Positions 26,262 to 39,291 are shown, counted from the first letter of the stretch. The stretch is 64,000 bases of DNA from Takakia lepidozioides (GCA_030704615.1 CM060733.1:51336001-51400000); one strand, 5' to 3'. Numbers and translations: made by a program. The notes: a model not told the origin generated them from the letters alone.

Positions 26262-27060
26262 ATCCTCTCCGTTTGGGAGTTGGACTCTTTCGAACGGCCA
26301 TATCCGGGGCAACTGGGTTGCCCAAACAACCCTTAGGCATTCTGATAATCAGCCCAAAGCTTCTTTCATCCATAACTTTTGAGTACTTCGGTAAACTTTT
26401 TTCAGAAGAACAAGAATCTGCAGCAGTAGAAGGCCTGGTCCAATATTCCACTGCTCATTTCGATTCTCAATCTACCTTGCTAAACCAGGAGCTCTCTCAA
26501 GAAGAGCTCGCCTAGGCCATGAGAGAGCTTAAAGACCTTAAAGCCCCGGGTATCGATAGCATACCGGTTTAATTTTACGAAATTCTTTGGCTAACAATTT
26601 CGGAAGATTTCTTCTCCATGGCCAATGATATTCTATTAAAGAAGATCATGCCTTCTCAAATGTCTCAAGGGCTTATAGCCTTAAGATAGAAGAAAGGAGA
26701 AAAGGACTTACTTTCGAATTACTCCATCACTCTTCTCTATGTTTCTCATGAAGTAAGTAGCGCTACTTATGCCTTCAGCCAATGCTTCCCTCTCTAATCG
26801 GCTTGCCCAAGACAGGTTTTGTTAAAAATCATTTGATCTTAGACAAAAAAATTCTAGTAGCCAATGAGGCTATGGAGTTTGCCTCAGCATGTAATACACC
26901 GCTGGCCCTTATCATGCTAGACTTTGAGAAAGCATTTGACAAAAGAGACTGGATTTACCTCCTTGAGTCTCTTAAATGCCATTGGGTTCTCCTCCCCCTC
27001 CTTAAGCTGGGTCCAGATTTTACCTTTTTTGGCATCAAGTAGAGTCCGTATTAATGACCA
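26262..27060 (+). pseudogene. Degenerate LINE reverse transcriptase fragment
   Basis: Scattered reading frames with many stops recall plant L1-type reverse transcriptase. The clearest part, 26782-27042, reads ...KTGFVKNHLILDKKILVANE then LALIMLDFEKAFDKRDW, where LDFEKAFD is RT motif A with its catalytic Asp. The upstream part (26460-26580) reads like the region before the RT fingers (ELKDLKAPG..). No YADD box is recognisable, so the element is dead. Confidence 0.75.
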
Positions 27061-27878
27061 CCTCTCCTATGTGTTGTCAAGTTAAATTAAACACAATGCG
27101 AAACTAACTAGAATAAATCTAGTTATTTGTATTTAACACTTGGAATTACTTGAGATGTCAATTTAAACTTGATATCTGGAAGATCTTATCTTCACTCTCT
27201 TGAGTTAGACACATTATCCATCAGGGCTGCCCTCTCTCTCCTATTCTCTTTCTTTAGCTGTATCACTTCCCAATCTCACGGCCAGCAATGCAAATTACAA
27301 GAGATCAAAATTACAAGAGATTCAAATGGCTTTAGATCGAAGTTCTTTATAGCCATTTCATTGTTAATAGAGGTATACAGACCAAGTCCAGAAACAAACC
27401 TACTCCCAACATAGCTTTGATCTAGATCTTAGGGAGGGTCAAAGGATTAGACTGTTAAATAATGAAGCAACTAGATTCCCTCGGTGATGACAAAAAATTG
27501 ACGATGGATTTATCATCCTCCTACACACCAAATGGTTCAATCAAACCACAAAATCAGCACACAAACCAAAACAATTATAGCCATACCAAAAAACACCAAC
27601 TTCACATCTTGGGCATACCACATATATAAAAAACAGCAGCAAAACCAAATCCAACAACATTCAAAAACAAGTGAAATTGAGTAATAGAAGAACTAGCTGA
27701 TTCAGATCAACATACTTCCATCAATTGAGTCTTCCCCAGTATCTGAATTGAATCAGATCTTGTGCATTAAAAACAAAATCACTAGGCAACATTCTCGTTG
27801 CCTACATCAAAAATCAGGTCAGAAGGTATTAACAATGGTGCACCAATAACCCCCCCCAATCCTGTCTACTGAGACAGT

Positions 27879-28385
27879 CTAAATCATCCTCGCTCGAATA
27901 TTTGGTCCAACCACATGGCTTGGATACAAAGGTGGCCCCTGTCCCCACCTCTCAAACGTGACCACCTTTGCAATAACATCCACAGCCATCAATAGAACTA
28001 CGCGTGTCAAACCTTCACTCCTCGTAATCCAAAAATGGGCATCACTTCTAAGAGCAGATAAAGTCTTTGCAACTCCAACCTCAAAAACAATAGAAGGCCA
28101 ATCCAGTAACATATCCCAGCCTCTAGGAACCAAAGCCACGTCAGGTTCCTCCTGGCACCCTCCATCGCTGCATCGATAGGATCCCATGGGACTAAGGGCT
28201 AGTATGTCACCGCAACGACTCTGCACCTTCACACTTAGAACAAGTTGCCAGCCCACTCATGAACCTTGCCCACCATTAGTTTCACAATTAGCAACTCCAC
28301 CGTAGAGTCATAAAAGATGCGAACTGATGGTAAGTCGCGACGAGATCTGTCAATCGTTTCCAATACATTCTCAGACACGTTAGAA
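27879..28385 (-). pseudogene. Uma2-like PD-(D/E)XK nuclease-fold domain, frameshifted
   Basis: On the minus strand one frame reads SENVLETIDRSRRDLPSVRI, then FYDSTVELLIVKLMVG and HEWAGNLF. A one-base frame change near 28235-28255 leads into VLSVKVQSRCGDILAL, then EEPDVALVPRG, WPSIVFEVGVAKTLSALRSD and FWITRSEGLTRVVLLMAVD. The order of a PD motif, a hydrophobic strand with FEVG, and an Arg/Asp helix followed by a strand matches Uma2-like restriction-endonuclease-fold domains. I know these mainly from cyanobacteria and, as orphan ORFs, from fungi and oomycetes. The frameshift and lack of an ATG argue for a decayed gene or transposon passenger. Family placement is by pattern only. Confidence 0.45.
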
Positions 28386-28399
28386 AATGCCAAGTATTA

Positions 28400-31300
28400 T
28401 GTAGTCATTGTTGTTGTCTGAGCAGCCAGCCTCTCATAACGCTGCAAGCATACATTCTTCCACCTCTGGACCGAAGCAAACTGAATTGGGGGATCTACTA
28501 TCAAGTATGCCCCCAAGATATTGATATCCCCATCTGTTATCTGCTCCAAACAAATTAGAACAAATCAGAATAAGCCATAACAAATCAGAACAAATCATAC
28601 ATGTAATATTCAAGACGCATCTCTATTGATTGGACCACACTGCACGTCAAATTCACTGCTAGCAACTCCCTCCACGGCCAGTTCGCTGCTCCGCAACCTC
28701 CTCCGAGCTCCAGAATCCAGACCCCCACCCATCGTCGTCCCGCTAGTACTCATTCCCTGTCACTGACCACAACTCGACTTCCTTGGATCTGTGCAACAAA
28801 ACAGATCGTTACATGTGATGCTCAAATTCAAGTGGAACTCTATATTCGGAAGCTCAGCAGTGCCATCAAAGAAACTAGCATCTTTGACATTCAAGATTTA
28901 AGCAACTTGCAACTTGCAAGACAAGCCTGACGAGCATTGGACTAGGGGGAAAGGGCACCTGGATTTTTGACTTGCTGTAGAACGGTATACGGTTGTCTGA
29001 CCTTGCTTTTGCCCCACCCGAATAACTGATACACCACATCAAGCAAGAATTCATTTCTTTAAATCCCGGTGAAAATTTCTGGTTCACTCAACAAACGCAG
29101 CAAAGAACCCACTAGGGTTATAGTGAACTTGTGGATTCTCGTCAAAGCATTCTGGTGAAGGCTTCGGACTCTAAAACGTGGTTTTTCCCTAGCCCATCTG
29201 CGGAGTGGTGCATCATCTTCAGCACTCTGTGTCGTTTCCTCTTGTTTCGAGAGTGAGTGAGTATATGGATGTTTACTGTTCCCGAGTGTGGACTATTGTC
29301 AGAATCTTGGCAGTTTCTTTGCTGTGCCAGCCTGCTTTTATCATTGTGTTTTGTGTTGTTGTAAAAAGATAAACTTATTTGATCAGTTTTTCAAGTCTGT
29401 TGGCCATACTCCAGGCTGCCAGGGTAAAATCTGGAACCAAAATGTGTGGACGTACTTGAAATTTACCCGAATCGGAAGCAATATGTACTGTCCCACTTGT
29501 AATCCTAACCAGGAAGACCCGCCACATGTATCCAAGTAACAAGAATTTCATAAGAAATGAGATGCATATGTCAAGTCACAACCGATCATGTGCCAGAATG
29601 TAACTCCTGACCCCTGATAACAGATGGCTCTGGAGGTTGACATTCGGGAGAGGAAAGGCATTAACAGAGGAGCATGGGAAAAATAACCATTCAAAGGCCG
29701 TGAAGGCCTACAAGGGGGGGCACAGACCAGAAGAACCAGAAAACGCAGGGATCAGAGTGCAGAGGAAGGGGAGGGGATTGAAGGTGGAGGCTGCCTAAAA
29801 GGCTTTTAATGTCCTTCTTATTATCAAGCATGTAACTCTTCATCGTATCACCAGCTTCACCTTCACTGTTTCACTCTGGGATGACCTTGCAGCCTGCTCT
29901 CATGGCGCACACCATCTGCTGCTGATGTTACTCTCTGCAGAAGCCATGCCCATGGACCGACTCTGAGCTCAACAACCCCGCCGCAAGGTACTAACCTCGT
30001 TGGATATTGCACTGACTACTAGTGGGCCAAGCTCCATCTCGTTGATTGTGTCGATGATCGACCGATCCTGCACGGCTAGCTAGATGGGTGACATTAGCAT
30101 GAGAGGAGAGGTGGACATTGTTGCCTTTTTGGAGTAGATTCGGAACTCGACCTCTTCTGGCTCAGATTCACAGCCTGGCTGCTTTCGAAACGTAGGAAGT
30201 AGATTCGGGTTTTTAGGGGTTAATGTAGGGTACATGCCTTCATCCTCAGACGACCACGGAAAATTTACTAGAAACTCTAGCAACACACTTAGGGCCCAAC
30301 TGTCATAGAACACTCAAACTACTGGCCACGGCAGGGAGAAAGTTTGATTTCCAATATACAGACAAACCGTAGCAAACAAAACTGACATGCAATGACAATC
30401 CCCGCCGACAACACTTCAATTACCCCCTAAACTCCAACAGTACACACAACGAAACAAGAAAGCAAAACAAACACACAGGCAGGCCGGCAGCCACTCAAAC
30501 ACCCTCACAAGCAAAGACCACCACTAAAAACCCGAACCTACACAGCCACACCAACGAGCAGCCTGAAGGAAGGTAGGGTTTTGAGGGTTTGAGCAGTACC
30601 CAGTGTTGCTTTGAAAACCGAGTTGTTTCTGAGCATTTTAGAGTTCAGCCCTTCCATTTTGCAGCAGTAGCAACTTACTAAAGCCTTGGCAGAGCCATTG
30701 TCTTCCTGAATTTAGTTTTGGTCGGGGTTTGTTATGTTCCAGAGTCACGAGCTTACACACTTTCAAGGAATTGGTGTTGTCTAAAAACATCCCATCTGTT
30801 TTGCTGGGAACGGTTTGATTTTGAAGTGACTCGTATCTCCCCTAGTGGTACTAAGAATTGGTATCAGAGTGTTTTGTTTTCAATGTCATCGATTCGTGAT
30901 CGAGCTGCCTGTTAATGTAAAATGGCGGGGTCATGGCTTTAGATTGCTCACGGGATTGTCGAAGTCGAATCTTGTGGGGTACTGTACGTTAAATCTCTTC
31001 CCCTGATTCCGTTCCTTCCTCTGAATTATATCCTAACTACACATATATGTATCTTGGGGTCTTTGCATTACAGGTGAGTTGGTATTTTCAATACCGCCAT
31101 CTTGAGTAGCAAGCTCACACCGATGACTTGTGGGCTTGCTTAAGCTTGACAAGATTCAGTAAATTCAACTAGCAGCACTTTTATCTCAACGTAGTCCCCA
31201 ACCAACCAGTTCAGGCGGAGCAGCGTCTGATGGGCGTTGTCTACCAACCAGTTCAGGCGGAGCAGCGTCTGATGGGCGTTGTCTACCGTCGAAACTCTCG

Positions 31301-32220
31301 CTAGATCGCAATCACGGTGCACTTTAGAGCTTAACCATAAAGGTATGGTTTTCAAGTGCAAATAACAATATGATATTTTCACTCTCTGTCTGTTTGTTTA
31401 CAGGAAACTTGTAGACAAAGCTATCTCTGAGAGTCACATTGGCCGATCCTTGATGATTCGACATGGATGCGACATGTCATTGTTTTCAGAAGTGGGAGGC
31501 AGTTAAGCAGATTGTAGATGCTTGCGAATGCAATGCTGCGACGCAGAAACTGTACTAGTGTTGACGATGATGGAGCTATGTTACCAGATATTGCACGATT
31601 TGATTCACAGCCGGCATTGTGAAGGCCTTCTGAAGCCAAGCCCCTGAAGGTCCCATGAATGAGATTTCATTTTTAGCAGATCAGACACTACAGCAACAAA
31701 TAAGCAGCTCACCTCCTTCTCTGACAGTGTAAGGTCAATATGACATGGTGATGATATGTAGGCTGCATTCCAACACCAAGTGCTTAAAAAGAAAAGTACA
31801 CAATTCCCAACTCAGCACTGAGCAGTAGTCTACGACAAAAAAAATCTTTGTTAAAAGAAAAACTGGTTCTCCATCTGGCAGTTCACTTGCATGATCAAGC
31901 CTACAGGTCATGTTTGAAAATCTTGACCCGCGTGAAGCGCCCACTGTCGTGTCAGCGATTCCTGGCTGTCCCTCTTATGGGGACGAGGAGAGCAACCCCT
32001 ATTTACTGGCTACAAGTTATTTTCTAATTGAACTCCTTGAATACTCAGAACTCGCTTCTGGATGTGAATATGAATTTCTATTGTGCATTCTAACCAGCTG
32101 ACACCACACCATACCCCACTGAAGCCACCTTTCTTTGGACAGGTAACACTTACATATGGGAGGGACAAGTGATGCAGCTCTCAACCGAGGTTACCAAACA
32201 ATGCCTCACCATGTTGCATA
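28400..32220. other. Gene-poor stretch with LTR-type debris
   Basis: No coding exon is supported. 30859-30870 reads tggtatcagagt, a one-mismatch version of the primer-binding site complementary to initiator methionine tRNA used by many plant LTR retrotransposons. An LTR may therefore end just before it, but no gag or pol follows and LTR borders were not found. An 88-codon open frame at 29288 (plus) and a 77-codon one at 30080-30313 (minus) have no recognisable domain. The part next to 32221 should include the PP2C 3' UTR. Confidence 0.4.
31201..31284 (+). repeat. Perfect 42-bp tandem duplication
   Basis: The unit beginning accaaccagttcaggcggag occurs at 31201-31242 and again at 31243-31284 without a visible difference, downstream of the PP2C stop codon. 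Confidence 0.9.
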
Positions 32221-33305
32221 CTATAGACCGATAACAATCGCTGATATGTCATCCGTTATACCAGACTTCTGGGCAACCGTGGCAAGTTGCTTTGCGATCT
32301 CATCAAATGGTGCATTTCCTCTGTACACATCATCCATGCCAATCAAACCATTTGTGCTTGTCTGCACCTACTTTGGTGCACTTTGTCTACATCTTCCAGA
32401 TCACGCAGACACATACAAGGCTTGTTACAGGAAGCAAGACTAATACAATCAACATATTCAGAAACCTTGCAGAAGCTTGAAATACAGGAGCATGTACCTT
32501 GCGGAGAGGCATATGTCCACAACTTCTTGATTCCCCAGTTCCCAGAGTCCATCAGTTCCCAATATGATCAACTCATCGTCTGTCAGAAAGCCAGCATGTC
32601 ATTGGGTCAGTGTGCTGGTAGGAAGGCAACATATGATCAAAATCCCAGCAATTTGCTGCAAGGGAGAGGCCACTGCAAAAATGTGTGTAAACTTTGTGTT
32701 GCAGGGCATTACCTTCAGAAATTGTTTCCACTGTCACATGTGGCTCTGCAATCAGCCCAAAGCCTCCCCGAGCACCCTCTGCCTTGTCATCTGACCAGCT
32801 ATGACAAAAATGCCCAAGCTGGCATCAACGATAGAGTACGGCATGACATGAACTACTAAATCCCTCGTCTAGAGCCTCTAACTGCCCTGTTGGCAGAAAA
32901 GGAAGCAGTCACATTAACTTACCGTATTTTGCACAACCATATTCTTATCTTCAAACCAATAGACAATTTCAACTCCTTAGTAGGGAGAGATTTCCGCCAA
33001 TGAAGCAAAGTAGGCTTACAAAGAAGGACTCGGGGCCAGCAGCTTCGGATACAAAGATTGTAGTAGTCTTGCCTTTCAAGGTGGACACACTTCTAAAGCA
33101 TTTCAGCCTTGTATCTCCACACGTTTGCCTTGAAAAAATCAAACAAAGAACATAGGCATTCTATGAGATGGGAAATTACTCTTTAAGGTACACATCCCCG
33201 AAAGCACGTGACAAAGCCAGTAGGCCGCCTACCCGCCATATCCCTCCCACATTCACCACCTGCCAGGCAGCACAAGTGCCAATAAGGAAAAGAAAACTAT
33301 TTGAA

Positions 33306-33345
<40 letters not shown>

Positions 33346-36300
33346 GTGTGTGTGTGTGTGTGCCCATGACACATAGTAAACAACAGGAAACCACTTTAGA
33401 AATCATCAACTGTATCCGAGGACAAAATCACTCACTCAGGTGGCCGGAAATGTCTCATGCAGGTAGACTGCCAGACACTTTGGGTCCTCAAAGCTGAAAG
33501 CTTCTGCCAAAGACTGGAAGTCTCAACAGTGTCTGCCTTAAATCTTGTAGTATGAAGGACAAGAGGAGAAATGGTACTCGTCTACACTTCCTGGAGGTAC
33601 AGACAGGACTTACTCTAGCCTGGTTTGATGTTTTAACCCAGCGTCCCAGGCAGTTTCACATGGCCCGTGCGACCAAGGAATTGTCGGATGCCTCAATCAA
33701 ACGATTGGCGGAGGTTGTGTTGCAGGGTGAACCAACTCTGAAGGTGCTCAAGGCCAAGGAGAGATGCAGAGAGCTTCCCAGACAGGCAGGAAGGCATGAT
33801 TATCCAACCGTCCCTGATGACCAGGAAAGCTTGTACAATCACAGAGAGAAAAATGACAGAGAGACAATTACAATTAAAACACACAAAGGAAAGTCCCTGA
33901 GTATGTGCACATACAAGTGGCTTCTTAGGTGTGGGATTCTTCGCCTCTATCCTCTTTCTCTCTGCCTCCACATCTGGCTGCACATTCCCTTTGTATGGAG
34001 TCAGACAAACATTAGTTGAGAAAAATAGAAGGGACAAAAGGTGTATGTGAGCATAAGAGACAAACCTTATCATCATCTTACTCCCGTATGCACCTACCAT
34101 TTGGAATTACTGTTTTCTTGTCTTGAGGTAGGACTGAACCCAAAACAAACCTTAAAAAATGCCATAAACTTCTCACCTCTTTGCAATAATGTGATTATAT
34201 ACTGGTGGAATGTGCCACAGTGTGGGCTGCTGAACTCGTCTCTCACACCATCCAAGACAGTACTCCTCACAAGATATATCATTTTCATGTTTCGTGGCAT
34301 CCCTCTGTGTGCAACAATTATGGACAAAAGTGGACACCTCACCCATTCTATGGCATCTCATAAAATGTCAAATGCACCCATATGCGCCTGAGGGAAAGAA
34401 AATTGGGAAGTAGCTGCTAACCTTGTGGTCAACAGTTAACTGAATTGCCTGACCACCACGAGAAATAACAACACGTGAGTCTCCTACGTTGGCAGTAACC
34501 AAAAGCTGCTTGCCGCCTGACACAACCCAGATCATTTCTTGTATATTAAGTTGAAGTAGGCTTGTAGCTTGGTTATTTTTTGACCATATGAAAAAGGAGG
34601 CACTCTGTCTTTGTCCCATTCTTACAACTGTTCTGAGCTCCTGATAAATCTCCCAGTCTGATATTTCTTAATCTCTTGCCTTATCCCTGATTGCAGCTCT
34701 CAGAATATGTACATCAATGACACAAACCTTCTTTGGGAAAGAGAACAACTGTAGAAGCAGTAGCTCCACATTTAGATCCACCCAATCCACGCTCCCTCAA
34801 TGCGCCAAACAAGCCCTTGGGCTGTGCCTGTTCACAACACAGTGTCGCCACCACACTTTTACCAGACGTTCCTTCTCAAAGCTTTGAGAAAGCCCTAAAC
34901 TGTCCATCAATAAAGAAATTGTCCACCCTTCCACTACTAACAAAGCAGGAATGAAAAGATGCCAGTAATACAAAGACTCCCTAAGATTGAGAATTGGTCT
35001 ATACCAGACATAATTGGTCAACTTCAAGATAAGCTGCTGTTGTAGCCTGCACAAGATCAGGAACTGCAGACACTGTGTTGGTGTCAGGTGCAAGAAATTG
35101 GACTTCTCCATATTATTTGGTAACATGACAATTGGTTGCCACGAAGTGTTGACCCAAAGATTTTTGTAAGTCCATCATAGCTTCTTCACTGGAAGTTACA
35201 CAATGACTCATGGACGAGTTGCTTGGCACTCTATCAGCATTGCATGAAGAAAGAGGATACATAGGGTGTACGACAGATGATGATAAGAGCCATAGTATTG
35301 TAAACCACAATACAGATAATAGCCGTAATATTGAAGTCATTCACATGTGTTGACTACCGGGCCATCTAAACCAAACATACTTCAACTGACTGAAGTTTTG
35401 AAAGAGAGACAAGGAAAGCGAGACTCTCCTTGACATTTGAATAATACCTGCCAGGTTCTTCTTGTATATAGGCCACATATTTGTCCTCAGCATTCTGAAT
35501 CAAAATTGCACAAGAGTCAGACATCAATTGTGTTTCTTTTGCAACTGGGCCCGGAATACAGGCCGTGACTAGTCATTAATACCTTTTTCCCAATCTTTTA
35601 CCATGCATGTGGAAGGACCCTGACATCATGGCATCTAGAGCTTCAAACATGTGACCTAACACTGGTCTAGTGACTGCATTGCCAACATGACTTTTGAGAG
35701 CACAACTCCAGATGAAAAATCATACGAGTAACAAGATTAGAGCCTACTCTGCAACAGCAGTTCCACCATGGCCATCAAAAACTCCAAAAAACGCAGGATC
35801 CACGCCATTCGCATCAACCACTATGCTGTATGTATCTTCCATTACAGGCCTTCCTGTCCCCTGGACAGCTATTGCATCATATCTGCAAAAGTAGGCATGG
35901 AACACTGAGTGGAACATATAGCCTGGTCTCACAGCGAGAGATGTAAGAAATGCCTACAATGCCCTCTGTGGATGTGGAGTCAACCACCAGCATCTCTCTC
36001 TCTCTCCCTCTCTCTTCCCCCAAGAAGGGAAACCCACTTATGTTTTTTTCTTGGATGTCAAAAAGGCTTATGACACAGTGTGGAGAGATGGTCTATGGCT
36101 CCGCCTCTGGTCATCTGGGATCAAGGGAAAGATGTTGAGAGTTGTGCATAACTTGTATGCTCACACCAAAAGTATGTTACTGGTAATGGACAGAAGTCTA
36201 ACTTCTTTGACATAGACCAAGGTGTAGCTCAAGGATGTACCCTCTCCCCTCTGCTCAATGTTTTCGTCAATCAACTCCTCGAGGATGTGGAAAGTGAGGG

Positions 36301-39291
36301 ATTTGGGTTAAGGGTGGGTGACGCCACCATACCAGCCCTTCTGTTTGCGGATGACTTTGCAGGCATAGGGGAGACTCCTTCCAACCTCCAGGAATTGATT
36401 GATTGCGCAAAGAGATACTTTGATCTTTGGGGGCTAGAGGCTAACGTCAGTAAATGTGCAGTAGTGGCATTCAACGACAGAGGAGAGGGAGGAAGCGATC
36501 TCAAGTGGCAGTGGGGTAGCCAAGAGATTCCGGTCCTCCCTTCCTACACATACCTGGGCGTTGAGTTTTCCTCCACTGTAACTGGGATGCACATATTCAG
36601 AAAGTTGTTCAAACTGGCAAGGGCAAAGCGCTGAGTCTCACTAAATTTTCCACTGCAGAGGGATCAACTCTGAGGTCAAGAAAACCTTGCTTTGTCGCGT
36701 TATTAGACCTGCCTTGGAGTACGCATCTGCTATATGGGTTGATAACTCCAACCAGGCTAAGTCTCTAGAATCCATTCAAGTGGGGGTGCTTAGGAGTGCA
36801 TGTCAGCATGCTCCAAAACAGCCAATGTGACTGTTTGGGGTGAGTTTGGCATCCCTTCCTTAAGCTCCCGATGAGATGAATTCAAGGTCAGATGGTGGGG
36901 TCAGTTGCAACACATGTCACCAGATATCCTAAGTTAATCAACTCTATATCTTGGAAACAGGACCGCCCTGTCAAACAGGCTAAGTCCTGGCAGAAGAGTA
37001 TAGAAGAGATTCTCAAGGATCTGAATCTGGACCCGCAAGTCTTGACCCTGCTGGATAAATCTGACTTAGAGACTGTAGTGTCCAAAGCCATGTCTGTTAC
37101 CAGAAAATTGTCTGATGAAAATGAAGTTAGGCAGAAAACTTCCCTGAACTTGTTTCCAGTCTGTGACATGGGGGAGGACATCATGGATGACCTCTCTACC
37201 CACTCTCGGCACCAGACTGAAATTTACACTCAGGGCAGGAAGCCTACCTTTGAACAGCAAACAGAAGCAGAGAGGAAAGGGAGAGTGCAATTGCCCGTAG
37301 TGTGGGCAACCCGAAGACAATATTCATTTTCTGATTCACAAGCATCAATCTGCTGTGTGTGGTTTGCCCAATAACTAGGCCCCAGAAGGGCCTGTGAAGG
37401 GATTTCTAGAGGATATCTGGATAACCCGGATCAATGTTCATTATCAAGGTAAGTCTTACTACCGACGTCAGCCCCTGACAGGAGGTAGGTTCTGTGCCTT
37501 TGTGTTCCGCTCAAACTGGGCGCGGGGTCAATGGTCACAAGGCTACGGCAAACAACGTCTTATGAGTAAATTCTCTCTTCCCCCCCCCCCCCCCGGCCCC
37601 TCTCTGGAAGAGAAGATTGTACTTGCCCAATGTGCGGGCAGCCTGAAGACAATATCCATTTTTGCACATCCTCACAAACCCACATCATATTCTTGTGGTG
37701 TTTTTTTGGGTGGGTGCAGGTGAGGGCCACTCTTCACCAATGAAATTTGAGGTCTTGTCTGTATTCGCAAAGCTGGATATGGAGTTATTTTGCAGATATG
37801 AGAAAGCTGCTCGCTTCCAGTGCACTTCCTACTTCTAATGTTACTTCCTAAGATATGAAAGTGAGGAGGCAGATCTGTTTGTGCGAAGGGCCTACCTAGT
37901 GTGCATCTGATTGCCACTTAGACCACCTGAAAACTGGTTTTCCAGCAGGGATCTGTACAGGAACATCAAGAACATGGTTCCTGCACCTCTGTTCACCAAC
38001 TTTCAAAATCTTGAGGCCGAGCCTAAAGCCTTGGCCCTGTAGGGGTCTAACATATGGGCTGCTCACAAACAACAGTTTGATGGTTGTGTGGAGGGTTTTC
38101 TAGAGGATATCTGGAAAGCCCGAACCAATTGTTTATATCAAGGTAAGGCACACTACTGGACAGGGCACCGGGTCTATGGCCACAGGCTATGGCAAACAAA
38201 GTCTCTTTGAGCCCTCCCACCGAGACCTTCCTCAGTCTCTTAGACATCATGAAGCTCGCTTTCTCTTCCTTTCTCTCGCTTTCAGTCCAGACTGGGTGCA
38301 TGGTCTATGGCCACAAGGTTATTGCAAACAAATTTGAGTACATTCTTTCTTTTCGCTCGAGGTAATTCAGATGATTTATGAATGACCCCGCAGTATACCT
38401 CTTGTGCTGAGCAAGAAGAGCAGAAAAGAGAATCCACATAAATGCATGCAAATACTCACCGCTGAAGAAGAAGCGTACAAGATGGTGAGTAGACGTTTTG
38501 TCGCATTCTGATATTTTCCGGACCTTTCCCTGCAAGCCCACATCCTCCGAACTTCACAGCCTTATTCCCATGGGCAGATGATTCAGTTCAACTTAAAAGT
38601 ATTCTCTGCGGTACAATGACCATCCAAGGTGATCGTGGAAGTAGTACCCAATTAATCTTCTATATACACATCGTTTTTCCAGACCCGTGAATGAGGGAGC
38701 ATTGCTGTGATGCGTGCATCAATGACTGAAGGAAGTTTGCCCTTTCTGAAAAAAAAACATATCCCAGAAACGGTGACTACGGTAAGTGACAGTGCAATTG
38801 CAAGCAGGAAGAACAGTACCTGCCTGGCAAATACACCGAACTACGACGTCCCAAAGGCTGTGCGCCGGTGAGAAATGTGGTCGAGCAGCGATGTGGTGTC
38901 CCCGCGAACAAGCATGCTACCTGTCATAACAGACTGGACCTACTCAAAACCGGTCGAGCAGTTCCAGTTTTCCCCATGCTGATCTTAAGATCTCCATTTT
39001 CCATCAACTACCACTCTCCTCCCTCGCACAAGAGAATAAGCTAGCACAGCTGTTGATTATGATGAATTTCACGACATCAGTACATATGCTCAAGCCTGCG
39101 GAAAGTCCGAACTTGACCCAGCTGGTTATTCGAGTATGCAGCGAGACAGAAAACCCATTTCTCCGACTTGAAATTGCATCTGGACAAGCCACTGTGGAAG
39201 TGGAAGTGCTTACACCGATAGGTGCTGGAGACGTGTTGATGGAGTATGAACAGACGCGCATTGAGCTCATCGCGATGGCCATTCCTGTCAC
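32221..39291 (-). CDS. PP2C-type protein phosphatase, probably organelle-targeted
   Basis: Mg/Mn-dependent Ser/Thr phosphatase. Well-supported exons: 35882-35748, 35705-35602, 35046-35005, 34827-34728, 34516-34422, 33977-33915, 33259-33180, 32798-32713, 32579-32498 and 32320-32221 (stop TAG). Core motifs in order: GRPVMEDTYS, FFGVFDGHGGTAVA (metal-binding DGHGG), CGATASTVV, VTANVGDSRVVISRGGQA, DHK, WRVGGLLALSRAFGD, LIILGTDGLWELGNQEVV and the C-terminal TDDISAIVIGL. Phases agree except that a linking exon between 35602 and 35046 is not resolved. Two upstream exons fit by phase (39291-39012 and 38529-38460). The first reads MAIAMSSMRVCSYSINTSPA and stays Ser/Thr-rich, like a transit peptide; these two are tentative. 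The intron between 38460 and 35882 contains LINE sequence. The usual AGG after KRIE is replaced by AKNPTPKKP. Confidence 0.85.
33306..33362 (+). repeat. (TG)n(AG)n(TG)n compound microsatellite
   Basis: Dinucleotide runs of TG, then GA, then TG, in a PP2C intron just upstream (on the minus strand) of the exon starting at 33259. Confidence 0.9.
35965..37380 (+). pseudogene. LINE reverse transcriptase fragment inside PP2C intron
   Basis: Reading frames with breaks give FFLDVKKAYDTVWRDGLW (RT motif A), then DQGVAQGCTLSPLLN, then ALLFADDFAGIGETPSNLQE with an FADD catalytic box, SKCAVVAF and PSYTYLGVEFSS. This is the standard order of a non-LTR reverse transcriptase. Frame changes occur near 36180 and 36630. 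36892-37374 stays open as a Lys/Asp-rich C-terminal part (QDRPVKQAKSWQKSIEEILK). The element lies opposite to the PP2C gene, inside its long 5' intron. With the breaks it cannot make a working polymerase. Confidence 0.85.
37380..38340 (+). repeat. Repeated LINE 3'-end pieces
   Basis: A word set is repeated twice: 37396-37450 (tttctagaggatatctgga, then atcaaggtaag) and 38095-38150 with the same order. The gtcaatggtcacaaggctac block at 37530 returns in weaker form near 38170 and 38310, and nearly identically in the NEMF intron at 2756-2820. A run of 15 C lies at 37580-37594. Confidence 0.65.

Noticed and set aside
33552-34019. 155-codon plus-strand ORF and its 135-codon minus counterpart
   Set aside because: They overlap PP2C introns and the PDVEAERKRIEAKNP exon; no independent protein signature.
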